DNA from: Paraburkholderia sp. PREW-6R
GTDB taxonomy: Bacteria; Pseudomonadota; Gammaproteobacteria; Burkholderiales; Burkholderiaceae
Direction of reading: 5' to 3'
Assembly (NCBI RefSeq): GCF_039621805.1
Contig: NZ_CP155073.1
Coordinates: 1,302,001-1,366,000 of the forward strand
Length of the DNA: 64,000 nt
Of the stretch, positions 1-9,185 are shown in pieces (the first letter of the stretch is position 1; each line of letters starts with the position of its first letter). The notes beneath the pieces are model-generated. The model worked only from the letters and a program-made list of their open reading frames with translations. It had not been told where the DNA came from and searched no databases. The translations under genes were made by a program, and so were the position numbers.

Positions 1-2108
1 CAAGCGAAGCGTGTGCCGCCGAAATCGTGCGACTGCTGCGCGGCGCACGCGAGGGCGCCGTCAGGATCGGCGACGCGCCGCTCGCGCCCGGCGATATCGC
101 GGTGCTCGTCCAGACGCACAGGCAGGGCAGTCTGATCAAGCACGTGCTGGCTGCGTGGGGCGTTGGCAGCGTGGAACTGGCGCAGGCGTCGGTGTTCGCG
201 ACGCTCGACGCTGAACAGATCGAGCGTGTGCTGGCTGCGGTCGATACGCCCGGCGATCTGCGCCGTTTGCGCGCCGCGCTCGCCACCGATTGGCTCGGAC
301 TGGACGCAGCCGCGCTATGGCGGCTCGAGCAGGTGGTGGACGCACCCGCACCCGCCGACGATCCTGCGCATGCCGCCGATGCGATGGGCTGGGTCGAGCG
401 TTTCTCGCGTTATCGCGCGCTCTGGCACGAACGCGGTTTCGCGGTGATGTGGCGCACGCTGATGCGCGAGCTGCGCGTTGCGCAGCGTTTGGTGGCGGGA
501 CCGGATGGCGAGCGTCGCCTGACGAACGTCAATCATCTGGCCGAGCTGGTGCAGGCGCGCGCGGCCACGCAGCCCGGCATCGCGCCAACCTTGCGCTGGC
601 TGGCCGCACAGCGCGACCAGGGCGGTGGTGAAGACGCGCAATTGCGGCTCGAATCGGACCGCAATCTGGTGCAGATCGTCACCGTGCATAAATCGAAGGG
701 CCTTGAATATGCGGTGGTGTTCTGTCCGTTCCTGAACGATGGCGGACTGCGCGAGCCGCCGTCTTCGGGTCTGCCCGACGCACGCGAATATCACGATGAC
801 ACTGGCGACGCGGTGCTCCACTACGGGTGCGACGATGAAGAGGCCGAACGCGCCGCGCGTTACGCATCGCGCGAGCAGGCGGCGGAGCGGGCGCGGCTGG
901 TCTACGTTGCGCTGACGCGCGCGGTGTACCGGTGTTATCTGGTGGCCGGCACCTATCTGTCGGCGCGCTCCACGAAAGAGTCGCGCAGGAGCGTGCTGAA
1001 CTGGCTGGTTGGCGGCAGCGGCCACAATTTCGATGACTGGCTCGCCGAGCCGCCAGACGACGCCGCGTTGGCGGCGAGCTGGCACGCGTTGGGTGGCGGT
1101 CCCGTTTCGCTGCAGCCGTTGCCCAAGGTCGACCGGCCCACGCCGCTGGAAAGTTATCAGGAAAGCGGCGCGCGGATGCAGGCGCGCGCGAGCCGTCGAG
1201 CATTGCGCGACCAATGGCGCATGGCGAGCTTCAGCGGTCTGATTGCCGCGGGCAGCAAAACGGACGAAGCGCACGCTGCCGCCGCGGAAGACGTGCGGCC
1301 CGATCACGACGAGATCGCCGACGCCGTGGTGATCCCGCCAACGCCCGCGCCGCCAACACCGTCCTACGCGCAGGACGACATCCTCGGCTTCCCGCGCGGC
1401 GCAGCCGCGGGCGACTGTCTGCATCGCATGTTCGAACTCGCGGACTTCAGCGATCCGCACACGTGGCCGGACGCCATTCGCGGCGCTCTGCGCGAGCGTC
1501 CCGCACCGGCCACGCCCGAACTCGCCGCGCGCCTGCCTGGGATGATGCATAACCTGCTCGCAGACGTCGTCAACACGGAGCTTGTTCCCGGCATGAAACT
1601 GGCGGCGCTCGATCCGCAGCGGCGGCTCAACGAAATGGAGTTTCTGTTCGCGTCGCCATCGCTCGATTTTCCCGCGCTGCGCGCGTTGCTGATCGAACAT
1701 GGCTATCCGGACGTGGCGTTGGAGCCGGGCGTCTTGCGCGGTTTCGTGAAGGGATTCATCGACATGATCGTCGAGCATGCCGGGCGTTTCTGGATCGTGG
1801 ACTGGAAGTCGAACCATCTCGGCGACACCGCCGCGGATTATGCGGCGGCGCCGCTCGAAGCGGCCATGGCGAGCCATGCGTATCACCTGCAGGCGCTGCT
1901 CTACACGGTGGCGCTGCATCGCTATCTGAAAACCCGCGTACGCGGCTATTCGTACGACACCCACATCGGCGGCTATCTGTATCTGTTTATTCGCGGCGTG
2001 CGTCCCGGCTGGCGCGACGCGCAAAGCGCGGCGGGGGTCCACATGCGGCGGCCCGCGTTCGAACTGGTCGCGCTACTCGATGCGGCGATGATCGGAGGGG
2101 CGGTATGA
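1..2108 (+). CDS. recB: RecBCD subunit RecB, C-terminal part (5' end outside window)
   Basis: This is the C-terminal ~700 residues of the RecB helicase-nuclease; the reading frame is already open at base 3, so the gene starts upstream. Superfamily 1 helicase motifs are visible (TVHKSKGLEYAVVF, and later RLVYVALTRA). They are followed by a RecB-type nuclease domain with GDCLHRMFE (the His of the active site) and GFIDMIVEH...WIVDWKSNHL (the Asp...Asp-X-Lys triad). RecB unwinds and degrades double-strand ends and loads RecA at Chi in the RecBCD complex. The stop overlaps the recD start in an ATGA, which implies translational coupling. Both helicase and nuclease residues look intact. Confidence 0.95.
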   Translation, partial: SEACAAEIVRLLRGAREGAVRIGDAPLAPGDIAVLVQTHRQGSLIKHVLAAWGVGSVELAQASVFATLDAEQIERVLAAVDTPGDLRRLRAALATDWLGLDAAALWRLEQVVDAPAPADDPAHAADAMGWVERFSRYRALWHERGFAVMWRTLMRELRVAQRLVAGPDGERRLTNVNHLAELVQARAATQPGIAPTLRWLAAQRDQGGGEDAQLRLESDRNLVQIVTVHKSKGLEYAVVFCPFLNDGGLREPPSSGLPDAREYHDDTGDAVLHYGCDDEEAERAARYASREQAAERARLVYVALTRAVYRCYLVAGTYLSARSTKESRRSVLNWLVGGSGHNFDDWLAEPPDDAALAASWHALGGGPVSLQPLPKVDRPTPLESYQESGARMQARASRRALRDQWRMASFSGLIAAGSKTDEAHAAAAEDVRPDHDEIADAVVIPPTPAPPTPSYAQDDILGFPRGAAAGDCLHRMFELADFSDPHTWPDAIRGALRERPAPATPELAARLPGMMHNLLADVVNTELVPGMKLAALDPQRRLNEMEFLFASPSLDFPALRALLIEHGYPDVALEPGVLRGFVKGFIDMIVEHAGRFWIVDWKSNHLGDTAADYAAAPLEAAMASHAYHLQALLYTVALHRYLKTRVRGYSYDTHIGGYLYLFIRGVRPGWRDAQSAAGVHMRRPAFELVALLDAAMIGGAV

Positions 2109-4360
2109 GTACGCCAGAGCAGATTCCGGCCGCGGTGCCCGCGATCGACGACATCGGCATCACGCTGCCCGCGCCCGCTGATTTCAGTCTGGCGCTTGCC
2201 GAAGGTTTTGCGCGACGTATCGGCACGCTGGCAGCGCGTAGCGGTGCATCGCAGGAGGCAGTGAAATGGGCGGCGCGTGGTGCGTTCGCCGCAAGCCGCG
2301 CCACCGCTGAGGGGCACGTTTGCGTGCCGTTGACGGCACTCGCGCGACGCTTCGACGCGTCGGCCGCCGATGTGCGAGCGGCGTTATTCGCAAGCGGCCT
2401 GGCGAGCGACGGCTCGACGAGCGCAGCGGCGCTGCGGCCCCTGGTTGTCGACGGCCAGGGTCGGCTTTATCTCGCGCGTTACTACGATTACGAGCGCAGG
2501 CTTGCCCGTTCGCTGGTTGGGCACGCAGGCGGGGCGCAAGGCGGCGGTCGTGCGAAAGTTCAGGCGCGGTCTGCCGCGACGCGGGGCGCGGGCGAGCTCG
2601 GGGATACCGGACTGGGCGCTGTCGCCAACGCCAATGCTGACGCCGACCTCAACGCCAACCTCAACGCGCTCTCCCAGCGCCTGCTGCGCTACTTCGGTCC
2701 GCCGAAGGACGACGAAGTCGACTGGCAACGCGTTGCCGCGGTCGCGGCGCTGTCGGGTCAGCTTACGATCGTGAGCGGCGGCCCGGGCACCGGCAAGACG
2801 ACCACCGTCGTCGGCGTGCTCGCGTGTCTGCTGGACGAGCACCCGGACTTGCGCATCGCGCTCTCCGCGCCCACCGGCAAGGCGGCGCAGCGCATGCAGG
2901 AGGCGCTCCTCGCGAGAGCCGGCGACCTGCCGCCCGCGCTCGCCGCGCGGCTGCCGCAGACGTCGTACACGTTGCATCGTCTGCTGGGCTCGGGGCCGGG
3001 CGGTCGCTTCCGGCATCATCGCGACAATCCGCTGCCGTACGACGTGGTGGTGATCGACGAGGCATCCATGATCGACGTCGCAATGGCCGCGCATCTGCTC
3101 GACGCGATTGCGCCGCGCACACGTCTCGTGATGCTCGGCGACAAGGATCAGCTCGCCGCCGTGGAGGCCGGCGCGGTGTTCGCCGAACTCAGCGCGCGTC
3201 CAGCGTTCACACAGCAAGGCTTGCAACGTGTCGCCGCCGCGCTGGGCATCGAACCCACGCGGCTGGCGCGAGCGCTGCCGCGTACGTCCGCCGATCGTGC
3301 CGATGGTCTCGATGTTGACTCGGAGCCGGACTTCGCAACGCGAACATCGCGCGGCAATATCGCGGCGCCGGCCGACGATCTCTTTGCCCAAGCCGCGCCC
3401 GATTTGCTGCCGCCCGCCGATCTGTTCGACGACATACCGGCCGCCGATCTGAACGCGCCGTGGCCCGAAGCGGATCAGTCAGCGCAAGCGCAAGGCGCTT
3501 ATCCGTCGGCCGATTCGGTCGTCTGGCTGGAGCGCAATTACCGTTTCGGACTCGAATCGCCGATTGGGCGGCTGTCGCTCGCCATTCGCAACGGTTCGGC
3601 GAGCGAGGCGCTCGACGTCTTGCGCATCGATCCCAACGAGGATTGCTCAGCGGCACTTTACGAGGACACGCATGCGACACCGGCGCAGCGCACGGTCGCG
3701 CGTCTTGCCGCCGGTTTCGAGCCCTATGCGAATGCGCTTGCTACCGCGCTTGCGTCGCCTGCGCCGGACCCCGAGCCGCTCTTCGACGCGCTCAACCGTT
3801 TTCGCATCCTGTGCGCAACGAGATCGGGTCCGCGCGGCGTCGATCAGGTGAATGTGGCGATGTCGGCGCAGGTAAGGCGCGCAGCGGGCGTGACGCCGGC
3901 GGTGGGCGCACACTGGTTCGCGGGCCGGCCCGTGATGGTGACGCGCAACGATTACGCGCTCGGCCTGTTCAACGGTGATATCGGGATTGCATTGCCGGGC
4001 GCGGGCGGCGCATTGCGCGTCTACTTCCGTACCGGCGATGGTGGTCTGCGAGCCGTGTCGCCCGCCGCGCTGCCGCCGCATGACACTGCGTTTGCGCTGA
4101 CTGTCCATAAGTCGCAGGGGTCGGAGTTCGACCATGCGGTGTTGATGCTGCCGTCGGTCTTTAGCCGTGTGCTGTCGCGCGAACTCGTTTATACGGCGAT
4201 CACCCGCGCGCGTGAGCGGGTGGACGTGATCGGTGCACGCGCGGTGCTGGCGCAGGCAATCGCCACGCCGACACAACGGGACTCAGGACTTGCCGCCAGA
4301 ATCGCCGAGGCGTGGCGGCACTGGCAGGATGCGGGTGGAGCGGAGCGGCGCCGCCGATAA
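2105..4360 (+). CDS. recD: RecBCD subunit RecD (5'-3' helicase)
   Basis: RecD is the fast 5'-3' superfamily 1B motor of RecBCD. The Walker A motif GGPGTGKTT has its lysine at about residue 231, the DEAD-box-like motif II reads VVIDEASMID, and the C-terminal UvrD-like motifs are FALTVHKSQGSEF and LVYTAITRARERV. At 751 residues it is longer than E. coli RecD (about 608). Part of the excess is an acidic, Ala/Pro/Asp-rich insert at about residues 395-465, between motifs III and IV, with another low-complexity stretch near residues 145-190. The start is fixed by the ATGA overlap with recB. No frameshift is seen. Confidence 0.95.
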   Translation: MSTPEQIPAAVPAIDDIGITLPAPADFSLALAEGFARRIGTLAARSGASQEAVKWAARGAFAASRATAEGHVCVPLTALARRFDASAADVRAALFASGLASDGSTSAAALRPLVVDGQGRLYLARYYDYERRLARSLVGHAGGAQGGGRAKVQARSAATRGAGELGDTGLGAVANANADADLNANLNALSQRLLRYFGPPKDDEVDWQRVAAVAALSGQLTIVSGGPGTGKTTTVVGVLACLLDEHPDLRIALSAPTGKAAQRMQEALLARAGDLPPALAARLPQTSYTLHRLLGSGPGGRFRHHRDNPLPYDVVVIDEASMIDVAMAAHLLDAIAPRTRLVMLGDKDQLAAVEAGAVFAELSARPAFTQQGLQRVAAALGIEPTRLARALPRTSADRADGLDVDSEPDFATRTSRGNIAAPADDLFAQAAPDLLPPADLFDDIPAADLNAPWPEADQSAQAQGAYPSADSVVWLERNYRFGLESPIGRLSLAIRNGSASEALDVLRIDPNEDCSAALYEDTHATPAQRTVARLAAGFEPYANALATALASPAPDPEPLFDALNRFRILCATRSGPRGVDQVNVAMSAQVRRAAGVTPAVGAHWFAGRPVMVTRNDYALGLFNGDIGIALPGAGGALRVYFRTGDGGLRAVSPAALPPHDTAFALTVHKSQGSEFDHAVLMLPSVFSRVLSRELVYTAITRARERVDVIGARAVLAQAIATPTQRDSGLAARIAEAWRHWQDAGGAERRRR

Positions 4361-4393
4361 CACGGCCGCGCGGCGAGCCGGGAGCCAGAACGC

Positions 4394-5035
4394 TCAGCCT
4401 GTGACACTGCCGGTCTGCGCAGCGGCTTCAGCGCGGCTGCGCAGAGTCTTGCGATACCAAACCGTCCACAGTGTCAGGCCGCCGTAGATGCCATAGCCGA
4501 TAAACGGCGAGACGACGAGAAAGCGCTCGACCGGCCATGTCAGCGCCATCCACGCACGCAGCATGGTCTCAGCGGTGAGGCCGACGCCCCAGACGAGCGT
4601 CATCAGGCGCATGGCGGCGGCAAGTCCGGGGCGCTCGCGCCATAGCGCCTCGAAACGCGCGGCGCCGCCTTCCATTTCGCGGGCAACGGAGGCGCGGGCG
4701 AGGTAGAAGATCAGCGGTCGGCGCATCGGCAGAGACAGCAGAAATGCAATGCCAATCGCGCCGGACACGAGCGACTCGCGCAGCAACAGCATGCGCGGGC
4801 TGCCGCCCACGGCCATTGCCGCCACCGACAGAACGATCCCGGCCACCACGATCACGCTCAATGCGTCGACGCGCCTGAATCGAACCAGCTCGATCAGGCT
4901 CCAGACAATCGGCGGCACGGCGGACGCGATCAACGCCCCCGTCTCGCCGAGATGCGGCAGCGCATACCGGTAGGCAAGCCATGGCAGCAGGAAGTTGACG
5001 ACCAGTTCGAGCACGAACCCCGGACGAAGCTTCAT
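4394..5035 (-). CDS. VC0807-type integral membrane protein
   Basis: A 213-residue multi-spanning inner-membrane protein with about five to six hydrophobic segments. It begins with a helix containing FVLELVVNFLLPWLAYR and includes the conserved-looking stretches PPIVWSLIELVRFRR and GGSPRMLLLRES. I recognise it as the family annotated 'VC0807 family protein', whose biochemical function is unknown to me. It lies convergent to recD with only 33 bp between stops, and divergent from arfB. No clear Shine-Dalgarno precedes the ATG, so the start rests on the hydrophobic N-terminus. A transporter or septation-like role would be speculation. Confidence 0.7.
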   Translation of the reverse strand: MKLRPGFVLELVVNFLLPWLAYRYALPHLGETGALIASAVPPIVWSLIELVRFRRVDALSVIVVAGIVLSVAAMAVGGSPRMLLLRESLVSGAIGIAFLLSLPMRRPLIFYLARASVAREMEGGAARFEALWRERPGLAAAMRLMTLVWGVGLTAETMLRAWMALTWPVERFLVVSPFIGYGIYGGLTLWTVWYRKTLRSRAEAAAQTGSVTG

Positions 5036-5187
5036 ATGAATTTACGCTGTAAGCTGAAAGTGCAGTATCGATCAATCGGTCGCGCCCGTGCAACCGATTT
5101 TTCGAATCGACGCCCATTCTCGCTGGTCCACGAGCGGCACACGCATCGTGCTGTGTACACTGACAGACTCTGATCCTATTTCGCGTC

Positions 5188-5592
5188 ATGACATCCCGTT
5201 ATCCGATCCCGCCGAACGAAATCGAATTGACCGCCGTGCGCGCGCAGGGAGCGGGCGGCCAGAACGTCAACAAGGTGTCGAGTGCGATTCATCTGCGCTT
5301 CGACGTCCATGCGTCGTCGCTGCCCGAGGTGCTGAAGATGCGCCTGCTCGCGCTTTCCGATCACCGGCTCACACGCGACGGCGTCGTCATCATCAAGGCG
5401 CAGGAACATCGTACGCAGGACATGAATCGTGCGGCGGCGCTGGCGCGGCTCGAAGAACTGATCGAAAGCGTCAGCGTGACACGCAAGGCGCGAGTCGCGA
5501 CACGGCCGACGCGCGCATCGAATCGCCGGCGGCTCGACAGCAAGGCCAGGCGCAGCGAGATCAAGTCGGGTCGTAGCAGGATCGACGAGTAG
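5188..5592 (+). CDS. arfB: Alternative ribosome-rescue factor ArfB (YaeJ)
   Basis: A 134-residue class I release-factor-like peptidyl-tRNA hydrolase that frees ribosomes stalled on non-stop mRNA. The catalytic GGQ lies at residues 23-25 within RAQGAGGQNVNKVSSA. A basic, Arg/Lys-rich C-terminal tail (about residues 100-134) matches the part of ArfB that enters the empty mRNA channel. There is no stop-codon-recognition domain, as expected for the family (E. coli about 140 residues). It is convergent with the EAL gene, with 9 bp between stops. Confidence 0.93.
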   Translation: MTSRYPIPPNEIELTAVRAQGAGGQNVNKVSSAIHLRFDVHASSLPEVLKMRLLALSDHRLTRDGVVIIKAQEHRTQDMNRAAALARLEELIESVSVTRKARVATRPTRASNRRRLDSKARRSEIKSGRSRIDE

Positions 5593-5601
5593 GGACTTCG
5601 C

Positions 5602-6939
5602 TCAGCGCCTGCCGCCGCGTGCACCGCCACGGCCACTCTTGCGGCCTCCGGCGGGCGCCGGCGTGGGCACGAAGTCGACGCACAGCACCACGCGCGCGCC
5701 GTTGCGGTCGAACGCAATCGCCGCGGTGTAGCAGTCCTGGGCGTCGGCGAGCGAATAGTGCGGTCCCATCATCGCAACGCGTCCTGGCGCGGCGAGCGCG
5801 TGCTTGAAATAAGCGCGCCGCGACCAGTTGCCCCGCACGTTGGTGTAGAGCGGCGCGAGCCGCAACGGTGGCGGCGGAACGCTCGCGGCGGTGACCGAGG
5901 GCTCGCTCTGCTCGCCTTTGCCGTCCGTAATGAAAACGCGGCGCGCTTCGGGCAGATGCCAGATTTTCTGCGCGGCGAGGCGCAGGTCGCCCGTCTCCCG
6001 GAAGGTGTCGGACGCAGCCAGCACCGCTTCGGCGAATCCTTCGAATCCGAGCGGCTGATGGCCGGAATGCTCGCGTTCATAGTCCGCGAACTTGCTCCAC
6101 ATCGATTCGATCAATTCGGGCACCTTTTCGCACGCCTCGTGGACCGAGCCTTTCGGCTGACCAAGCCAGAAGCCCTGTACAAAATCCACGCCCGCTTGCA
6201 TCAGGATCATTAACTCTTCGTCCGTCTCGACGCCTTCGGCCAGCACCAGCGTGCCGGATTGATGCAGCATCGCGATCAGGTGGCTGATCATCGAATCGTC
6301 GCCTTCGCCGCGGCCGGCGCGCGCGACTAGCGACCGGTCGAGCTTGACGATGTCGGGACGGAAACGCCAGACCCGGTCGAAGTTCGAGAAGCCCGTGCCG
6401 AAGTCGTCGATTGCGATCAGGAAGTCGCGCGGGTGCGACGCGGCGAGCATGCTGGCGACAGCGGATTCGTCGTCGGCGGGTTGTTCGAGCACCTCGATCA
6501 CGATGCGCTCCTGCGGCAGACCGAAGTGTGCGGACAACTCGTCGATGAACGCGCGTTGCGGCCAGCCAGTTTCGAACACCTGAGGGCGCGTGTTCAGAAA
6601 GAGCCAACCCGTGGTGATCCCTTGCTCCATGAAGTTGGCCACGTGCAGGCAGCGTGCGATGCGATCGAGTTCGCGCGCATCGGCGGCAGAACGGGTGCCC
6701 GAAAACAGCACGTCGGGCGAGACCGGCAATCCGACCGGGTCGTATGCTCGCAGCAGTCCTTCATATCCGACCACTCGCTGATGCGTGACGGACAGCACCG
6801 GCTGGAACACGCTATGAAGCGTCAATGCCCGCCACGTCGCGGTCCAGCCGGACTCGCCCCGCACGAGGTGCGGGAGCAGACCGCTCAGAGTCAATTCGCT
6901 GACGGATGGCATAAGGAAAGCAGGCGTGAGAGCTGACAT
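5602..6939 (-). CDS. EAL-domain cyclic-di-GMP phosphodiesterase with C-terminal sensor-like region
   Basis: A predicted cytosolic phosphodiesterase that hydrolyses c-di-GMP. The EAL fold shows the metal and substrate residues: EGLLR in place of EAL-L, LFLNTRP, IVIEVLEQ, IDDFGTGFSNFD, VKLDRS, LAEGVE and QGFWLG, so catalysis looks possible. After the EAL domain, about 180 residues continue with a helical linker and a segment (YTNVRGNWSRRAYFKHAL, then MGPHYSLADAQDCY) resembling the small sensor domains found C-terminal to EAL in the YkuI style. A TTG-initiated extension to 6975 is possible; I chose the first ATG (6939), although no strong Shine-Dalgarno supports either. No GGDEF domain is present. 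Confidence 0.85.
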   Translation of the reverse strand: MSALTPAFLMPSVSELTLSGLLPHLVRGESGWTATWRALTLHSVFQPVLSVTHQRVVGYEGLLRAYDPVGLPVSPDVLFSGTRSAADARELDRIARCLHVANFMEQGITTGWLFLNTRPQVFETGWPQRAFIDELSAHFGLPQERIVIEVLEQPADDESAVASMLAASHPRDFLIAIDDFGTGFSNFDRVWRFRPDIVKLDRSLVARAGRGEGDDSMISHLIAMLHQSGTLVLAEGVETDEELMILMQAGVDFVQGFWLGQPKGSVHEACEKVPELIESMWSKFADYEREHSGHQPLGFEGFAEAVLAASDTFRETGDLRLAAQKIWHLPEARRVFITDGKGEQSEPSVTAASVPPPPLRLAPLYTNVRGNWSRRAYFKHALAAPGRVAMMGPHYSLADAQDCYTAAIAFDRNGARVVLCVDFVPTPAPAGGRKSGRGGARGGRR

Positions 6940-7539
6940 GGGTACATGGCGGCAAGCGGGTAACGGGGCGCGCAAACCAGCTCAGCGCGTATTGGTTGCA
7001 TGGCCCGGTCGTGATCAGTCGTGCTTGAGCACGGTCCCGAAACATCCAGAGCAATGCCAGCCATGCTGAAATCCGGCGGGTCAATCGACAACCAGTCTAG
7101 CAGTTTGAAATCCGCCCTTATGTGCGGGTTATCACAGACGCCAGAGGTCATCGGCGTTAATCCAAACGCGTTTTGCGCACTTGACGCAATGGTCCCGCCT
7201 ACGCGTTTTGCACCTGCTTCGCGCCCGCTTGCCGCGCGTGAACCAGGTTGTCCGGAACCACAATGATTCGCTGTGGATGAAGGCGAGCGTAGCAGGGCGT
7301 CGAATGGACGCCCGCCAAACTCCAGGCGCCGACGGTGCTCAGACATTTGTGGCACAGCGGCGCGCTTTGATTGCGGCGCGCACGTCGAAAGGGTGTGCGC
7401 CACTCCTGAACAGCGGGCTGCCGCATGCATACCATTCATCTCGCATTTGCCATATCCATCATGCGCCTCTTTGGGCCGCGTGCGCGCAAATTTGTGAAGC
7501 GCCGGTTATGCTGCTGTCTTTCTTCAATGGAGGTCGGGC
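6940..7539. other. 600-bp intergenic region
   Basis: Holds the upstream regions of the leftward EAL gene and the rightward monooxygenase gene. The short ORFs here have no ribosome-binding site, no recognisable domain and skewed composition. I see no RNA gene, repeat or convincing terminator. Confidence 0.5.
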
Positions 7540-7830
7540 ATGTCGGAAATCGCGGTAGTCGCAATCGCAGTCGCAAAGCCGGGGTATGAAGAACAATTGC
7601 GTGAAGCGGCCGAGGGCATCGTCGGGCCGACACGCAAGGAGCAGGGCGCGTTGCAGTACGATCTTCATCGCGACGTGCAGGAGCCGCGCCGCTTTGTGTT
7701 CGTCGAGCGTTGGGAAAGCCAGCAGGCGCTCGCCGCGCATGCCCAATCCGCGCATATTGCGGCTTACAGAAAAGCCATTGCGGACTGGGTGGAACACTCG
7801 GAAATTCGCGTCGTGGCGAAGATCGCTTGA
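7540..7830 (+). CDS. Putative quinol/antibiotic-biosynthesis-type monooxygenase (ABM domain)
   Basis: A 96-residue single-domain protein of the dimeric alpha/beta-barrel ABM (YgiN-like) family. Typical features are the N-terminal strand EIAVVAIAVAKPGYEEQ, the central helix ending TRKEQGALQYDLHRD, and FVFVERWESQQALAAHAQS followed by the His-containing helix. Members oxidise quinols or small aromatics without a cofactor, or act as heme or other small-molecule binders, so the substrate cannot be assigned. A good Shine-Dalgarno (GGAGG, about 7 bp upstream) fixes the start. It appears monocistronic. Confidence 0.8.
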   Translation: MSEIAVVAIAVAKPGYEEQLREAAEGIVGPTRKEQGALQYDLHRDVQEPRRFVFVERWESQQALAAHAQSAHIAAYRKAIADWVEHSEIRVVAKIA

Positions 7831-8080
7831 GCTTGTCGAGCCACTGAAATGTCGTAACGGCAATCCCGGTCATGGCGACTCGGGATTCGTCCGCACATGA
7901 CGGCGCTCGCGATCATGTCGCTGCAATGTCGCAGGAGGCGAAACGCTTTGAGGGAGTAATGCCAAAGGGTCGTGACAATGGTGCGCTGGCCGTTCGGCCC
8001 CTTGCCGCTCACTGCTCACCGCTCACCGCTTATAGCTGAATCACTTCTCGCGCCTAGCGCTCTAACGCCTCGCGCGCGGA

Positions 8081-8142
8081 TGCGTGGACTCAGTGCGTGG
8101 ACTCAGTGCGTGGACTCAGTGCGTGGACTCAGTGCGTGGACT
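8081..8142. repeat. Direct tandem repeat, 13-bp unit, 4.8 copies
   Basis: Four complete copies of TGCGTGGACTCAG start at 8081, 8094, 8107 and 8120, followed by a partial fifth copy (10 bp) at 8133-8142. The copies are identical. The array overlaps the last four codons and the stop (8129-8131) of the leftward gene starting at 8386, then continues into its 3' untranslated region. Confidence 0.95.
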
Positions 8143-8386
8143 GCGGCACGTCGAGGATCAGGATGATGGTCCAGTCCGCATCGCCGTCATGATGATATTG
8201 ACGCTCCGCGACGATAAACGGCTGCTGCTTGCCATCCGGGCCCAGGAACAGCACGTCCCCTTCCATCGGCAGGCATTCTACGGGCGGCAGCGCGAGGAAC
8301 GCCTCCTGACCGCCGCGCGGCATCAGTTTTTCGATTTTTCGCGATGCTGCCTCAGTCCATTCGATATCAAGTTGAATGTTGCTCAT
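8129..8386 (-). CDS. Conserved hypothetical protein, 85 aa
   Basis: A small, probably cytosolic protein beginning MSNIQLDIEWTEAASRK. It contains a run rich in conserved-looking residues (PPVECLPMEGDVLFLGPDG, then FIVAERQYHHDGD) and ends in a hydrophobic strand. I do not recognise a named family. The start is chosen at 8386 because GGAGGA lies just upstream; the longer open frame to 8575 would run through a terminator-like hairpin. Its last codons and stop are formed by the 13-bp tandem repeat. Confidence 0.75.
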   Translation of the reverse strand: MSNIQLDIEWTEAASRKIEKLMPRGGQEAFLALPPVECLPMEGDVLFLGPDGKQQPFIVAERQYHHDGDADWTIILILDVPQSTH

Positions 8387-8507
8387 GCTGTCCTCCGCAC
8401 CAGGGTGCGCACGGGTTAGGGTGTCCGGCGGCCGCCGGTTGGTGCGCGACTTTAGCATAACGTTTGCATGGCGCCGCGGGTTGTGGATAACGCGCGGCGC
8501 GATCGAC

Positions 8508-8545
8508 AAAAAAGCCGAAACCGGCAGCGCCGGCTTCGGCTTTTT
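8508..8545 (-). terminator. Rho-independent terminator for the gene at 8598-8837
   Basis: GCCGAA-CCGGC / GCCGG-TTCGGC hairpin flanked by A6 on the left and T5 on the right, so it reads as a terminator on either strand. The leftward gene ending at 8598 is the natural client. Confidence 0.8.
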
Positions 8546-8597
8546 CACCTTTGGACAAGACCGCAGGTGAAGCATGAGTCGAGATCGGCGAGCCGGA

Positions 8598-8837
8598 TCA
8601 GGCGCCGGCGTCGGCCTTGGCAGCCTTCTTGTGATGCGGCGACATTTTATGATGCTTCATGGGCGCGGCCGGTGCGCTGTCCATAGCTTGCTGTCGGCTT
8701 TGCAAATCTTGCGCGCGCTGTTCGACGTCGGCGGCTTTGGCCGGATCGGTGCTCATCATGACGCCGTTGTCCTGCGCGTACGCCGCGCCTGTTACGGCAC
8801 TAAGGGAAACCAGGATCGCCAGGGACACTTTCTTCAT
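8598..8837 (-). CDS. Small exported protein, 79 aa
   Basis: A predicted periplasmic protein: the N-terminal signal peptide MKKVSLAILVSLSAVTGAAY ends with a probable AYA-Q cleavage site. The mature part is short, Asp/Ala/Gln-rich and then His/Lys-rich (PMKHHKMSPHHKKAAK). The His-Lys-Met cluster could bind metal, but this is inference. GGAGG lies 5-6 bp before the ATG. It is followed by a strong terminator, so it is probably a single-gene unit. No family recognised. Confidence 0.75.
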   Translation of the reverse strand: MKKVSLAILVSLSAVTGAAYAQDNGVMMSTDPAKAADVEQRAQDLQSRQQAMDSAPAAPMKHHKMSPHHKKAAKADAGA

Positions 8838-9185
8838 CTTTACCTCCGCAGAGTGGTTGTTGACCCGAGTAATTGTCTGTCCGTTGAGAAAGACAATGCA
8901 TTCTAGCCAGCAATATCCGCTCCAGCGGAGGCTTTTATGATGCGCATGACAATTCGTTACATCTTCTTACCTTCGTGGCTTCTGCCGGGACGAAGCCACG
9001 GTCGTGTTTCGTTGTCAGGCGCTTGTCACGATCTCGTCATCGGCGAGCAGGTTGTGTCCCCACGCTCCATGTAACGACTTGCGAGATACGTTGATCGCAT
9101 GGTGGCCGCATGGCTGCGTTCATGCGGTCGGCAAAATGTTCGGATTTCTAACTAAGCGCGTTTGCGGGTCGAGGAACGACTGCCG
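8838..9185. other. Intergenic region with one perfect inverted repeat
   Basis: No coding potential seen. A perfect 9-bp stem (CGTGGCTTC at 8974-8982, GAAGCCACG at 8992-9000, 9-nt loop) lies downstream of the YdcF gene but lacks a T-tract. It could be a weak terminator for that gene or an RNA structure. Confidence 0.4.

Noticed and set aside
315..2042. 575-residue open frame opposite recB
   Set aside because: Antisense shadow of recB with no recognisable domain.
8081..8142. CRISPR array
   Set aside because: 13-bp units are head-to-tail with no spacers.
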